Assembly (NCBI RefSeq): GCF_000412675.1
Contig: NC_021505.1
Span: 6,092,702-6,156,701, forward strand
Reading direction: 5' to 3'
From: Pseudomonas putida NBRC 14164
GTDB taxonomy: Bacteria; Pseudomonadota; Gammaproteobacteria; Pseudomonadales; Pseudomonadaceae
DNA length: 64,000 nucleotides
This document shows, piece after piece, positions 26,238-35,733 of the stretch. Under the pieces are notes generated by a model. It was not told the DNA's origin. It made no database searches and saw nothing but the letters and a program-made list of their open reading frames with translations. Made by a program: the position numbers and the translations under genes. Every line of letters begins with the position of its first letter. Position 1 is the stretch's first letter.

Positions 26238-28424
26238 ATGCACACAGATGACCTCTCCCTCCTGCTGAACTCCCTCAACGATGCTCAACGCCAGGCCGTC
26301 GCGGCCAAGCTCGGGCGTCAACTGGTGCTTGCTGGCGCCGGCTCCGGTAAAACCCGCGTGCTGGTGCACCGCATCGCCTGGCTGATCCAGGTGGAGCAGG
26401 CATCGCCGCATTCGATCCTGTCGGTGACCTTCACCAACAAGGCGGCGGCAGAAATGCGCCACCGGATCGAGCAACTGCTGGGGATCAACCCGGCAGGCAT
26501 GTGGGTCGGCACCTTCCACGGCCTCGCCCATCGCCTGCTGCGGGCCCACTGGCAGGAAGCGCGGCTGGTGCAGAACTTCCAGATCCTCGACAGCGATGAC
26601 CAGCAGCGCCTGATCAAGCGGGTCATGCGCGAGCTGGGCCTGGACGAGCAGAAGTGGCCGGCACGCCAGGCCCAGTGGTTCATCAACGGGCAGAAGGACG
26701 AAGGCCTGCGCCCGCAGCATATACAGGCTGGGGGCGACCTGTTCCTGGCGACCATGCGCGAGGTGTATACCGCCTACGAACAGGCCTGTGAGCGCGCCGG
26801 GGTCATCGACTTCTCCGAACTGTTGCTGCGCGCCCTGGACCTGTGGCGCGACCACCCGGGCCTGCTTGAGCACTACCAGCGGCGCTTCCAGCATGTGCTG
26901 GTAGACGAATTCCAGGATACCAACGCCGTGCAGTACGCCTGGCTGCGCCTGCTGGCACGCGGTGGTGCCAGCCTGATGGCGGTGGGCGACGACGACCAGT
27001 CGATCTACGGCTGGCGCGGTGCCAAGATCGAGAACATCCACCAGTACACGGCCGACTTCCCCGACGCCGAAATGATCCGCCTGGAGCAGAACTACCGCTC
27101 CACCGGCGGCATCCTCAAGGCCGCCAACGCGCTGATCGTCAACAACACCGGGCGCCTGGGCAAAGAACTGTGGACCGACATGGGCGAAGGCGAACCGCTG
27201 ACCCTGTACGCGGCCTACAACGAGCACGACGAAGCGCGCTACGTGGTTGAAACCATCGAAAGCCTGGTCAAGCAGGGCAATGCGCGTAACGAAATCGCCA
27301 TCCTGTACCGTTCCAACGCCCAGTCGCGGGTGCTGGAAGAGGCCCTGCTGCGCGAGCGTATCCCCTACCGCATCTATGGTGGCCAGCGCTTCTTCGAACG
27401 CGCCGAAATCAAGAACGCCATGGCTTACCTGCGGCTGATCGAAGGGCGTGGCAACGACGCGGCCCTGGAGCGGGTGATCAACGTGCCGCCACGCGGCATT
27501 GGCGAGAAGACCGTCGAAGCCATCCGTGAGCATGCCCGCCACAGCCAGCTGTCGATGTGGGAAGCCATGTGCCAGCTGCTGGCGGCCAAGGCCATGAAGG
27601 GCCGCGCCGCCAGCGCCCTGGGCGCCTTCATCGAGCTGATCGAGGGGTTGGCTGCCAAGGTCACGGACATGCCCCTGCATACCATGACCCAGACCACCAT
27701 CGAACAGTCCGGGCTGATCACCTATCACCAGGAAGAAAAGGGTGAAAAGGGCCAGGCACGGGTAGAAAACCTTGAGGAACTGGTGAGCGCGGCGCGCAAC
27801 TTCGAGTCCACCGACGAAGACGCCGATCTCTCGCCGCTCTCGGCCTTCCTCGGCCATGCCTCGCTCGAAGCCGGCGATACCCAGGCCGACGAGCATGAGG
27901 ACAGCGTCCAGCTGATGACCTTGCACAGCGCCAAGGGCCTGGAGTTCCCGTATGTGTTCCTGGTGGGCATGGAAGAAGGCCTGTTCCCGCACAAGATGAG
28001 CCTGGAAGAGCCCGGCCGCCTGGAAGAGGAACGCCGCCTGGCCTATGTCGGGATTACCCGCGCCATGCGCCAACTGGTCATGACCTACGCCGAAACACGT
28101 CGCCTGTATGGCAGCGAGACCTACAACAAGGTGTCGCGTTTCGTACGTGAAATTCCGGCCGGCCTGATTCAGGAAGTGCGCCTGTCCAACAGCGTCAGCC
28201 GCCCGTTCAGTGGGGCCAAGACGGCCACCAACAGCAACCTGTTCGCCAATGCCAATATTCCGCAGACAGCGTTCAACCTCGGTCAGCGTGTGCAACATGC
28301 GGTGTTTGGCGAAGGCGTGATCCTCAACTTCGAGGGTTCGGGCGCCCAGGCACGGGTGCAGGTGAACTTTGCCGAAGGCAGCAAGTGGCTGATGCTGGGG
28401 TACGCCAAGCTCGAAGCCATCTGA
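26238..28424 (+). CDS. uvrD: DNA helicase II UvrD
   Basis: A 3'-5' SF1A helicase acting in nucleotide excision and mismatch repair and clearing RecA filaments. The 728-residue product shows the full motif set: Walker A AGAGSGKTRVLVHR (about residues 33-46), DEFQDTN (about 221-227), GDDDQSIYGWRGA (about 250-262), LEQNYRS, LMTLHSAKGLEFPYVFLVGMEEGLFPH (about 557-583) and EERRLAYVGITRA (about 596-608). The C-terminal UvrD/RNAP-binding-type region includes LGQRVQHAVFGEGVILNFEG. Length fits UvrD. A degenerate LexA-like box precedes it. A Tim44-like gene follows. Confidence 0.97.
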   Translation: MHTDDLSLLLNSLNDAQRQAVAAKLGRQLVLAGAGSGKTRVLVHRIAWLIQVEQASPHSILSVTFTNKAAAEMRHRIEQLLGINPAGMWVGTFHGLAHRLLRAHWQEARLVQNFQILDSDDQQRLIKRVMRELGLDEQKWPARQAQWFINGQKDEGLRPQHIQAGGDLFLATMREVYTAYEQACERAGVIDFSELLLRALDLWRDHPGLLEHYQRRFQHVLVDEFQDTNAVQYAWLRLLARGGASLMAVGDDDQSIYGWRGAKIENIHQYTADFPDAEMIRLEQNYRSTGGILKAANALIVNNTGRLGKELWTDMGEGEPLTLYAAYNEHDEARYVVETIESLVKQGNARNEIAILYRSNAQSRVLEEALLRERIPYRIYGGQRFFERAEIKNAMAYLRLIEGRGNDAALERVINVPPRGIGEKTVEAIREHARHSQLSMWEAMCQLLAAKAMKGRAASALGAFIELIEGLAAKVTDMPLHTMTQTTIEQSGLITYHQEEKGEKGQARVENLEELVSAARNFESTDEDADLSPLSAFLGHASLEAGDTQADEHEDSVQLMTLHSAKGLEFPYVFLVGMEEGLFPHKMSLEEPGRLEEERRLAYVGITRAMRQLVMTYAETRRLYGSETYNKVSRFVREIPAGLIQEVRLSNSVSRPFSGAKTATNSNLFANANIPQTAFNLGQRVQHAVFGEGVILNFEGSGAQARVQVNFAEGSKWLMLGYAKLEAI

Positions 28425-28556
28425 AGACCAAGGCCGCCCTGCCGGGGCGCCTTGTAACATTCAGGCAAAAGCTCGAAACACTATGTCGCTGGTCATGTGC
28501 CCGGGAACCTGTGCACCATGACGCGCGTGCAAACCACAACAGGGGATATCCCACTT

Positions 28557-29411
28557 ATGCAACGTTTTCTTAGCATCGCACTGGCGCTCTGCGTCGGCCT
28601 GACGCTGAGCCTGGACGCCAACGCCAAGCGTTTCGGCGGCGGCAAGAGCTCGGGCTCCGCGCCTATCCACCAGACCCGCCAGGCTACGCCAACCACGCCT
28701 GCCGCCGCACCGGCTGCCGCACCTGGTCGTGCAGCTCCGGCCGCCAGCGGTGCTTCGCGCTGGCTGGGCCCACTGGCCGGCCTGGCCGCCGGTGGCCTGC
28801 TGGCGTCCATGTTCATGGGCGACGGTTTCGAGGGCTTCCAGATCATGGACTTCCTGATCGTGGCGCTCATCGCCTTCCTGGTGTTCCGCTTCATTGCCGC
28901 ACGCCGCCGCCAGCAGCAGCCGCAAATGGCCATGCCAGGCCATGCGCCGATGCAGCGTGAAGCTCACAACCAGCCGGCACAGCAATCGGTGTTTGGTGGT
29001 TCGGCTGCACCTGCCGCCGCTGCCCCGGTGATCAACGCCCCGGCCTGGTTCAACGAGCAAAGCTTCCTGGCTGCTGCCCGTAACCACTTCCAGTCGCTGC
29101 AGCAGCACTGGGATGCCAACGAAATGGACAAGATCACCGAGTTCGTCACCCCGCAAATGCTCGAGTTCCTCAAGCGTGAGCGTGCTGAACTGGGTGACGG
29201 CTTCCAGTCCACCTACATCGACAACCTCGAAGTACAGCTGGACGGTATCGACGACCGAGCCGACCGTACCGACGCCACCCTGACCTTCCGTGGCGTGTCG
29301 AAGAACTCGCGCTTCGACCAGGGCGAAGTGTTCAGCGAAAGCTGGCACATGGTTCGCGCCCCAGGCGAGAACCAGCCTTGGCTGGTCGCCGGTATCCGTC
29401 AAAACGGCTAA
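28557..29411 (+). CDS. Tim44-like domain membrane protein
   Basis: A 284-residue protein. A signal peptide or first helix spans residues 1-24 (MQRFLSIALALCVGLTLSLDANA). Then come a low-complexity Ala/Pro segment, a glycine-rich hydrophobic pair (about 63-110, WLGPLAGLAAGGLLASMFMG and IMDFLIVALIAFLVFRFIAA), another Ala/Pro linker, and a C-terminal Tim44-like domain (about 155-284; FNEQSFLAAARNHFQSLQQHWDANEMDKITEFVTPQML). Bacterial Tim44-like proteins are found next to membrane insertion or cell-envelope genes; the function is not settled. A terminator follows immediately. The ATG follows GGGGAT at about 9 nt. Confidence 0.85.
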   Translation: MQRFLSIALALCVGLTLSLDANAKRFGGGKSSGSAPIHQTRQATPTTPAAAPAAAPGRAAPAASGASRWLGPLAGLAAGGLLASMFMGDGFEGFQIMDFLIVALIAFLVFRFIAARRRQQQPQMAMPGHAPMQREAHNQPAQQSVFGGSAAPAAAAPVINAPAWFNEQSFLAAARNHFQSLQQHWDANEMDKITEFVTPQMLEFLKRERAELGDGFQSTYIDNLEVQLDGIDDRADRTDATLTFRGVSKNSRFDQGEVFSESWHMVRAPGENQPWLVAGIRQNG

Positions 29412-29427
29412 CCGCAGCGTGCTGTAC

Positions 29428-29457
29428 AAAAAACCCCGGGCCTGTCCCGGGGTTTTT
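29428..29457 (+). terminator. Rho-independent terminator after the Tim44-like gene
   Basis: AAACCCCGGG and CCCGGGGTTT arms with a 4-6 nt loop, followed by TTTTT on the + strand, 17 nt after the stop. Confidence 0.9.
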
Positions 29458-29525
29458 GCTTTTGCCAGAGTGGCCTACTAGGGTATAACGCGCAGCGTTG
29501 TCATCTAGGTCAGAGGAAGTGAACC

Positions 29526-29933
29526 GTGGAAGAAGTGATCGAACAACTCCGTGAAGCCAATCAGCCAGTGCCGGTGCCCCTGGAGCTTCCCGACGAGGAC
29601 CAGTTGGTCGAAATCGAAGAAGAGCTGTTCATCAACATACCGTTCGTGTTCAAAGAGTTTCTACTGACCGTCAGCGACGTGGTGTATGGCTCGCTGGAGC
29701 CGGTGACTGTCACCGACCCACAATCGCACACCTACCTGCCCGACGTCGCCGCCAACGCCTGGGATGCCGGCGTGCCGCGCGACCTGATTCCGCTGTGCCA
29801 GGACGGCGACAACTACTACTGCGTCGAAGAAGACGGCACCGTGGTGCTGTGGGATGCGGAAGAGGAAATCGCCGGTGAAGAGAGCTGGGAGTCGGTGTGG
29901 CACTGGGCGCGGGATGTGTGGCTGGAGAGCTGA
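29526..29933 (+). CDS. SMI1/KNR4 (SUKH-fold) family protein
   Basis: A 135-residue acidic protein. The SMI1/KNR4 pattern is in EIEEELFINIPFVFKEFLLTVSDVVYGSLEPVTV (about residues 22-55) and DGDNYYCVEEDGTVVLWD (about 97-114). Many SUKH proteins are immunity proteins for polymorphic toxins, but this gene has no toxin, Rhs or secretion gene nearby, so a housekeeping role is equally likely. It starts with GTG, supported by AGAGGAAG at 7 nt. It is a single gene between the Tim44 terminator and a REP unit. Confidence 0.8.
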   Translation: MEEVIEQLREANQPVPVPLELPDEDQLVEIEEELFINIPFVFKEFLLTVSDVVYGSLEPVTVTDPQSHTYLPDVAANAWDAGVPRDLIPLCQDGDNYYCVEEDGTVVLWDAEEEIAGEESWESVWHWARDVWLES

Positions 29934-29963
29934 TCTCAATCTCTGCAGCGCCTGTGCGATACC

Positions 29964-29994
29964 TGTGGGAGCGGGCAAGCCCGCGAAGAGGCCG
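29964..29994. repeat. Single REP unit
   Basis: TGTGGGAGCGGGCAAGCCCG followed by CGAAGAGGCC, about 30 nt past the SMI1-family stop, between convergent genes. Confidence 0.82.
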
Positions 29995-30130
29995 GTACAG
30001 GCACAGGAAAATTTATGGCCCAGTGCCATCAATGTAGCTAGAATCGCCAGGCTTTCTGCGCCTGGCGACATTGCTACCGCTCCATCCCCTCGGACGACGA
30101 TGAAATCTTGCGCAGGGACCATTGCTCCCT

Positions 30131-31891
30131 TCAGTGCGTATTCTCGCGACTGTTTTCCAGCGTCTCCAGCAAGGCAATCTGCATGCGCGTGTGCACGCGG
30201 ATGAACCAGCGCCACAACAAGGCCACCACCACTGCGGCCACCACGGCAATGACCAACAACAACTCGCTGGTGGGCAGAATGCTCGCCGACAATGCCGACA
30301 GCAGCAGGAAAATCACCAGCAGTGACAACAGCGGAATAACTTCGGCGATCACGCGGCGTACACGCTGGGTATGCCGCCCGGCCATTTCCGGCTTCACGCC
30401 CATTTCTGCCAGCAGCATCGACAGCGCCTTGAGCTTGCGATAGGCAGCGATCAGGAATGGCAGCGACAGCAACAACGCCGCCCCCCAGATCATCGCCTTC
30501 TGCTGGCTGACATCGCTGACCCACTCACTGAGCCAGTTGCCGATACGCCCCGCAAAGTAACCACCACTGAAGAAGATGGCGATCACCAGCGCCAGGTTCA
30601 CTCCCACCTGCAACAGGATGCGCCGGATCATTGCGGCCAGCATGGCGCTCTCGCCCTGCGGCTGGATGTTGCGCAACCACTCGCCATACAACGAAAGCAC
30701 CCGCGCCAGGCGGCTGGGCACCACATTGCCAAGCTTTTGCGACAGCGGGTCGGCCGCACGGATCAGGTAAGGCGTCAACAGCGTGGTGATGGCCGATACT
30801 GCGACCGCCACCGGGTATAGGAAGTCGCTGGTCACCTGCAGCGTCATGCCCAGCGCCGCGATGATGAAGGAAAACTCGCCAATCTGCGAAAGGCCCATGC
30901 CCACCCTCAGCGACGTGCGCCCGTCATTACCGGCAATGAACGCCCCCATGCCACAGGAGAGCATCTTGCCCAGTACCACCGCCAAGGTAATGACCACGAT
31001 CGGCCAGGCGTAATCGACGAGTACCTGAGGGTCGATCATCAGGCCGATGGCGACGAAGAAGATGGCGCTGAACAGGTCACGTACCGGCTCGATCAGGCGT
31101 TCGATCTTCAGCAACTGACGCGATTCGGCCATGATCGCGCCAATCAGGAAGGCGCCCAGCACCATGCTGTACTCCAGCTTGACCACCAACAGGCAGAAGC
31201 CGAAGCACAGGCCAAGCACGGTAATCAGCAGCATTTCGTTGCTTTCGAACTTGGCCACATAGGCCAGCAGCCGCGGCACCAGCAGAATGCCGATGACCAA
31301 GGCAACGATCATGAACAGCGACAATTTTCCTACGGTGGAGAACACTTCCCCCGAGCTGACCGAGCCGCTGACAGCGATGCCGGACAGCAGGGCGATAATG
31401 CCGATGCCGAGGATGTCCTCCACGATCAGTACGCCGAAGATCAGCTGGGCGAAGCGCTCGTTCTTCATCTTCAGGTCGTTCAGTGCCTTGACGATGATGG
31501 TGGTCGAGGAAATGGCCAGGATCGCGCCGAGGAACAGTGAATCCATGGTGCTCCAGCCGAACCAGCGGCCGATCTCGAAACCGATCCAGATCATCAGCAC
31601 GATTTCCAGGAACGCCGCGATGAATGCCGTGGCGCCCACCTTGAACAGCTTGCGCAGGCTGAATTCGAGCCCCAGGCAGAACATCAGGAAGATCACCCCC
31701 AGTTCGGCAAGGATCTTGATGGTCTCTTCGTCATGGATCAGGCCGAATGGCGGGGTGTGCGGGCCGATGATGAAGCCGGCGACAATGTAGCCCAGCACCA
31801 CCGGCTGCTTGAGGCGGTGAAAAACTATGGTGACCACGCCAGCGACCATCATGATGACTGCCAGGTCCTGGATGAAGCTGATGGCATGCAT
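30131..31891 (-). CDS. Cation:proton antiporter, CPA2/Kef type
   Basis: A 586-residue inner-membrane protein with about 13 hydrophobic segments, starting with FIQDLAVIMMVAGVVTIVFHRLKQPVVLGYIVAGFIIGPH. The GVLIVEDILGIGI segment (about residues 149-161) contains the acidic pair of CPA2 exchangers, and GMGLSQIGEFSFIIAALG (about 355-372) is the KefB/KefC signature. There is no C-terminal TrkA-N domain; instead a hydrophobic extension (about 430-575) with several extra helices ends in a polar tail. The ATG follows AAAGGAG. Exchange of K+ or Na+ for H+ is expected, but ion and regulation cannot be read. The 281-nt upstream spacer to the divergent thioesterase gene has no feature I can name. Confidence 0.88.
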   Translation of the reverse strand: MHAISFIQDLAVIMMVAGVVTIVFHRLKQPVVLGYIVAGFIIGPHTPPFGLIHDEETIKILAELGVIFLMFCLGLEFSLRKLFKVGATAFIAAFLEIVLMIWIGFEIGRWFGWSTMDSLFLGAILAISSTTIIVKALNDLKMKNERFAQLIFGVLIVEDILGIGIIALLSGIAVSGSVSSGEVFSTVGKLSLFMIVALVIGILLVPRLLAYVAKFESNEMLLITVLGLCFGFCLLVVKLEYSMVLGAFLIGAIMAESRQLLKIERLIEPVRDLFSAIFFVAIGLMIDPQVLVDYAWPIVVITLAVVLGKMLSCGMGAFIAGNDGRTSLRVGMGLSQIGEFSFIIAALGMTLQVTSDFLYPVAVAVSAITTLLTPYLIRAADPLSQKLGNVVPSRLARVLSLYGEWLRNIQPQGESAMLAAMIRRILLQVGVNLALVIAIFFSGGYFAGRIGNWLSEWVSDVSQQKAMIWGAALLLSLPFLIAAYRKLKALSMLLAEMGVKPEMAGRHTQRVRRVIAEVIPLLSLLVIFLLLSALSASILPTSELLLVIAVVAAVVVALLWRWFIRVHTRMQIALLETLENSRENTH

Positions 31892-32172
31892 GGCGTGATA
31901 CTCCTTTTCTCGTCTTTTTATGGATGCCTGGGCAGACCGCTCCTCTGCCAAGGCAAACCTGAGCGAGCAGCAAGTACATACTGTATTGAGTGCAGGAAAG
32001 CCCATGGTGCTGGGCGTACTCAGGTTAACATCGCGCCTCGCCGCACATAGCCGGTGCAATATGCAGAAACAGATCGGCTGGAAAAGCGCCGCTGATGGCA
32101 TGATCAGCGTGACGATGGCGCGTCAGGCAACGTCCCGTATTCGTACGGCAAATTCAAAAGAGGGGAACAGAA

Positions 32173-32718
32173 GTGTCAGCAGATAACGCCCTCCATTCGC
32201 CCGATTCAGCGCAACCTCACCGTGAGCACACTATGGAACCTGGAAACGCCCAGCTGAGCATGACCGTCCTGATGACCCCGGACATGGCCAACTTTTCTGG
32301 CAACGTACATGGCGGCACCCTGCTCAAGTACCTCGACGAAGTGGCCTACGCGTGCGCCAGCCGCTATGCCGGCAGCTATGTGGTGACCCTGTCGGTCGAC
32401 CAGGTGATCTTCCGCGAGCCCGTGCACGTGGGTGAACTGGTGACCTTCCTTGCGTCGGTCAACTACACCGGCAATACCTCGATGGAAGTCGGCATCAAAG
32501 TGGTGACCGAGAACATTCGCGAGCGCTCGGTGCGCCATTCCAATAGCTGCTTCTTTACCATGGTCGCAGTCGATGACAACCGCCGCCCGGTGCCGGTGCC
32601 GCCGCGCCAGCCGCACAGCAGCGAAGAAAAACGCCGCTTCCTGCAAGGCCAGCAGCGCCGCCAGATCCGCCAAGAGCTGGAGAAGCGCTACCAGGACCTG
32701 AAAACCGACGCGATCTAA
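32173..32718 (+). CDS. Acyl-CoA thioesterase, BACH/YkhA-like hotdog family
   Basis: A 181-residue cytosolic thioesterase with the hotdog core MTPDMANFSGNVHGGTLLKYLDEVAYACASRYAG (about residues 35-68), containing the catalytic Asn/Asp region, and SVDQVIFREPVHVGELVTFLASV. A charged helical tail (about 145-181) rich in Arg, Glu and Gln follows. I used a GTG start because AGGGG lies 8 nt upstream. An ATG 20 codons later (MEPGNAQLS) begins exactly at the conserved part and could be the true start. The stop codon interlocks with that of pdxY (4-nt tail overlap). Confidence 0.86.
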   Translation: MSADNALHSPDSAQPHREHTMEPGNAQLSMTVLMTPDMANFSGNVHGGTLLKYLDEVAYACASRYAGSYVVTLSVDQVIFREPVHVGELVTFLASVNYTGNTSMEVGIKVVTENIRERSVRHSNSCFFTMVAVDDNRRPVPVPPRQPHSSEEKRRFLQGQQRRQIRQELEKRYQDLKTDAI

Positions 32719-33587
32719 AACGCCAGCAACTGCGCCTCAAAGCGCACCCGCGGGTGGGCGATGCGGTCCTGGGCCCGTACCAGCTGCAGTTCGTAGCTGG
32801 CGCAGGCCTGGGTTTCCAGCAACACCTCATGCACGGCTGCAGCGGTGAATTCGAACGCCTGCACCCAGCTGTCGCCGAGCAGCACACGGGCCAGGAACAA
32901 GCCTGAGGTCAGGTCACCCACCCCCACCGGCTGACGCGGGAACGCCAGCAGCGGGCGGCGCAGGTGCCAGCTGTGTTCGGCGGTCACCAGCAGCATTTCG
33001 AACTGGTCTTCGGCCCGCCCGGGGTAAACCAGGTGTTTGACCAGTACCACCTGCGGCCCCCGCTGCAACAGGCTGCGCGCCATGCCCACGCAATCCTCCA
33101 GAGACTGCGCGCGGCGCCCACAGAAGCTGTCCAGCTCCAGCTGGTTGGGGCACAGGATGTCGGCCCGCGCCGCCGCCTCGTCGAGCAGGAACTCGCTGAC
33201 TTCCTGTGGCACGATGCAGCCCTTCTCCGGGTGCCCCATGACCGGGTCACACAAGTACAAAGCCTTGGGGTTTACCGCCCTGATCCGCTCGACACCCGCC
33301 AGAATAGCCCGCCCCTGCTCGGCACTGCCAAGGTAGCCAGAAAGCACCGCATCGCAGTGACCCAGTTCGCCAATGTTGGAAATACCTTCCACCAATGCAG
33401 GAATTTGCGCCGGGGCAAGCACTTCACCCGCCCACTGGCCATACTGTGTGTGATTGGAGAACTGCACGGTATTGAGTGGCCAGACATTGACCCCGATACG
33501 CTGCATGGGAAACACCGCGGCGCTGTTGCCGGCGTGGCCGAACACCACATGGGACTGGATGGCGAGCAGGTGCGGGGTACGTTTCAT
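32715..33587 (-). CDS. pdxY: Pyridoxal kinase PdxY
   Basis: Phosphorylates pyridoxal to pyridoxal 5'-phosphate with ATP in the B6 salvage pathway. The 290-residue ribokinase-fold protein has AIQSHVVFGHAGNSAAVFPMQ (about residues 9-29), TVQFSNHTQYG, DAVLSGYLGSAEQ (about 79-91), the lid and metal region LCDPVMGHPEKGCIV (about 112-126) and the anion-hole PVGVGDLTSGLF (about 219-230). Length and motifs match PdxY rather than PdxK. It is a single gene, convergent with the thioesterase; the two stop codons overlap. Confidence 0.94.
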   Translation of the reverse strand: MKRTPHLLAIQSHVVFGHAGNSAAVFPMQRIGVNVWPLNTVQFSNHTQYGQWAGEVLAPAQIPALVEGISNIGELGHCDAVLSGYLGSAEQGRAILAGVERIRAVNPKALYLCDPVMGHPEKGCIVPQEVSEFLLDEAAARADILCPNQLELDSFCGRRAQSLEDCVGMARSLLQRGPQVVLVKHLVYPGRAEDQFEMLLVTAEHSWHLRRPLLAFPRQPVGVGDLTSGLFLARVLLGDSWVQAFEFTAAAVHEVLLETQACASYELQLVRAQDRIAHPRVRFEAQLLAF

Positions 33588-33706
33588 GCGGGGGTTTCCA
33601 AAGCTGTTTCAAGGATTGTGCGCAGCGCAGTATGAACTCGATTGCCACCTGTACGACAGGCCAGGGACGCAGTTAAGCTGGATCTACCTGTTTGGAGCAT
33701 ATGCAA

Positions 33707-34099
33707 ATGTTGACCCTGGAGAATGTCTTCGTCCTGATGCTGTTAGCCACGGCAGGCGGCTGGTTGTGGCACAACCATGGGTTGCGCGAAAAAGCCCTTG
33801 AACGGGTCAAACAGCACTGCGCCAAGCTCGATCTCGAGCTGCTAGACGATGCCGTCGCACTCAAGCGCATCGCCTTTGTCTGTGATGCCAATGGCCGCAA
33901 GCGCCTGGCACGCGTCTATGCCTTCGAATTCACCGTTACCGGCGAGCAACGCCACCCCGGTACCGTGACCCAGTTTGGCGCGCACAGCGTGCAGATCGAG
34001 CTGGCGCCCTACCCGTTCGAAATCAAGACCCCGCCACGCACCGACAATGTCATCGAGATGCAGCAGTGGCGCCAAGAGCACAATCGCTGGCGCAATTGA
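33707..34099 (+). CDS. DUF3301 family protein
   Basis: A 130-residue protein with one N-terminal membrane segment (about residues 5-22, ENVFVLMLLATAGGWLWHNHG) and a cytoplasmic domain typical of DUF3301 (HCAKLDLELLDDAVALKRIAFVCDANGRKRLARVYAFEFTVTGEQR). No function is known for the family. I chose the second ATG because GGAG lies 9 nt before it and only 3 nt before the first. Its TGA directly abuts, tail to tail, the TGA of the convergent COG0523 gene. Confidence 0.82.
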   Translation: MLTLENVFVLMLLATAGGWLWHNHGLREKALERVKQHCAKLDLELLDDAVALKRIAFVCDANGRKRLARVYAFEFTVTGEQRHPGTVTQFGAHSVQIELAPYPFEIKTPPRTDNVIEMQQWRQEHNRWRN

Positions 34100-35071
34100 T
34101 CAGCTGACGCGGCATTCGCTCAACCCAGCTTGCAGCATGGGTTGCGATTGCGGCTGATCAAAAATCAGCTCGATACGGCTATCCCTTCGCCATTCACTGG
34201 GCTGCCACATCGGCATGTCACCCTTGAGCCCATTGAATGACTGCCAACCTTCCACGCTGTGGATAACCCCTTTCGCACGCCGCCATGGCAAGGTCCGCAA
34301 GAACGCCAGTAGCCGCTGTGGATAAAACTGCTGTGCGGGATGCCAGCGCCAGCCAATGCTCCAACCTCCCTCCCCCTCCTGGGCAAGACAGATCGGCTGG
34401 CTGGGGTCTGTCCACAATATTGTTGGGGGCCCCCCAAGATTGTCGACAATCTGGTTTTCCTCAAATGGGCTGTCGACAATCTCTACCAGCGCGCCAAGAA
34501 GGCTTGATAGCGGCACCTGGCCCTGTACCGACCACACCACATTCTTGTCTTTAAATTTATTAGTTATCAACAACTTAGAATTTTCATCCACAGCCTCTGA
34601 CTTGTTGAAAACCACGTTTTCAGACGCGTTGAAAGCCTGCTGTTGGGCGTCTGGAAGCGGCTCGTTTCGGACCATGGATTGCGCATCGACAACCATCAAC
34701 AACGGCTGAATTGTCAGCACTCCAGCCCACGGAGCCTGTTTCAGCTGAGCAAGCAGCTGCAGGGGGTGGCCCAGCCCTGACGGCTCGATAAACAGCCGGT
34801 CAGGCCGGGATTTGCGCAACAACCGGCCCAGGCCCACCTGAAACGGCATGCCGTTGACGCAACACAGGCAGCCGCCTGCAACCTCGCCGATGGCGATGCC
34901 ATCTTCGTCACGGCTGAGCAAGGCCGCATCCAGGCCAACCAGGCCGAATTCGTTGATCAATACCGCCCAGCGTTCGTTGCCCGGGCGCTGGGCAAGCAGA
35001 TGGCGGATCAGGGTGGTCTTGCCGGCCCCCAGTGGGCCAGCAATCACATGGGTGGGAATGTTCTGCAGCAT
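34100..35071 (-). CDS. COG0523 GTPase, CobW-like, second copy
   Basis: A 323-residue G3E-family P-loop GTPase with Walker A GPLGAGKTTLIRHLL (about residues 12-26), the metal-binding GGCLCCVNG (about 66-74, CxCC motif) and EPSGLGHP (about 96-103). The NKxD guanine motif appears weakened to FNKSEA. The C-terminal CobW_C-like part is shorter than in ZigA. Probably a zinc metallochaperone, as it lies in the Zur-like locus 39 nt after the DUF1826 gene. The middle (34400-34620) is unusually AT-rich for this genome and holds consecutive perfect palindromes. Two exact DnaA boxes lie in the C-terminal part. Confidence 0.85.
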   Translation of the reverse strand: MLQNIPTHVIAGPLGAGKTTLIRHLLAQRPGNERWAVLINEFGLVGLDAALLSRDEDGIAIGEVAGGCLCCVNGMPFQVGLGRLLRKSRPDRLFIEPSGLGHPLQLLAQLKQAPWAGVLTIQPLLMVVDAQSMVRNEPLPDAQQQAFNASENVVFNKSEAVDENSKLLITNKFKDKNVVWSVQGQVPLSSLLGALVEIVDSPFEENQIVDNLGGPPTILWTDPSQPICLAQEGEGGWSIGWRWHPAQQFYPQRLLAFLRTLPWRRAKGVIHSVEGWQSFNGLKGDMPMWQPSEWRRDSRIELIFDQPQSQPMLQAGLSECRVS

Positions 35072-35110
35072 GGGATGGCTTCAGGCGGGGTGATGGCTCA
35101 CTATGCGCCG

Positions 35111-35733
35111 TCAGGCTAGCCAGTCAAGGCTGAGCAGCAGGCGCCCTTGCTGGCCCGAGGGCGAGCGGTGCACAAGCCCTGCACCTTCGTTGCCCTGCCA
35201 CCTCTCGCCCTTGAGTACAGCCACTTCACCGACGTGCAGTTTCTGAATGTTATCCACAGGCACTTGAGCTGTGTGTAACTCCCCGCGCCGGCTCTCCTGC
35301 TCTCGCAACCACTCGCTACCCGGGCCCGCATAGGTGGTCAGCAATCGCAACGGCACGTTATCCACATGAAAGCGCGGGCACATGGGCCCGGTCAGCACCC
35401 GCAGGCGCAAACCGACCCGCCGCGCGCCAACCAGGCAGGTATATGCCTCCACCAGCCAGGCTACATCGGCCACGAATGCTTCGTAGCCGTGGTAGTCCGC
35501 CGCTTCGCGTAGCAAATCCGACAAAACCGGCATCTGCTGTTCGTCCACATCGATTACCCACTGTTCTGCCAGGGGTTGCCCAAGGCTGACTACCAGCTCG
35601 GCGAAATCCTCCAGCTGTGGCGGCAAGCGCCGGCGCCATACCGCCAGGTTCACGCCGTCCTGCAGCACGTCGGTCAGCACCAGCGGCGTTTCGCCAGACA
35701 CCTGAAAGATACCCACAGGCTTGAGCGCCTGGT

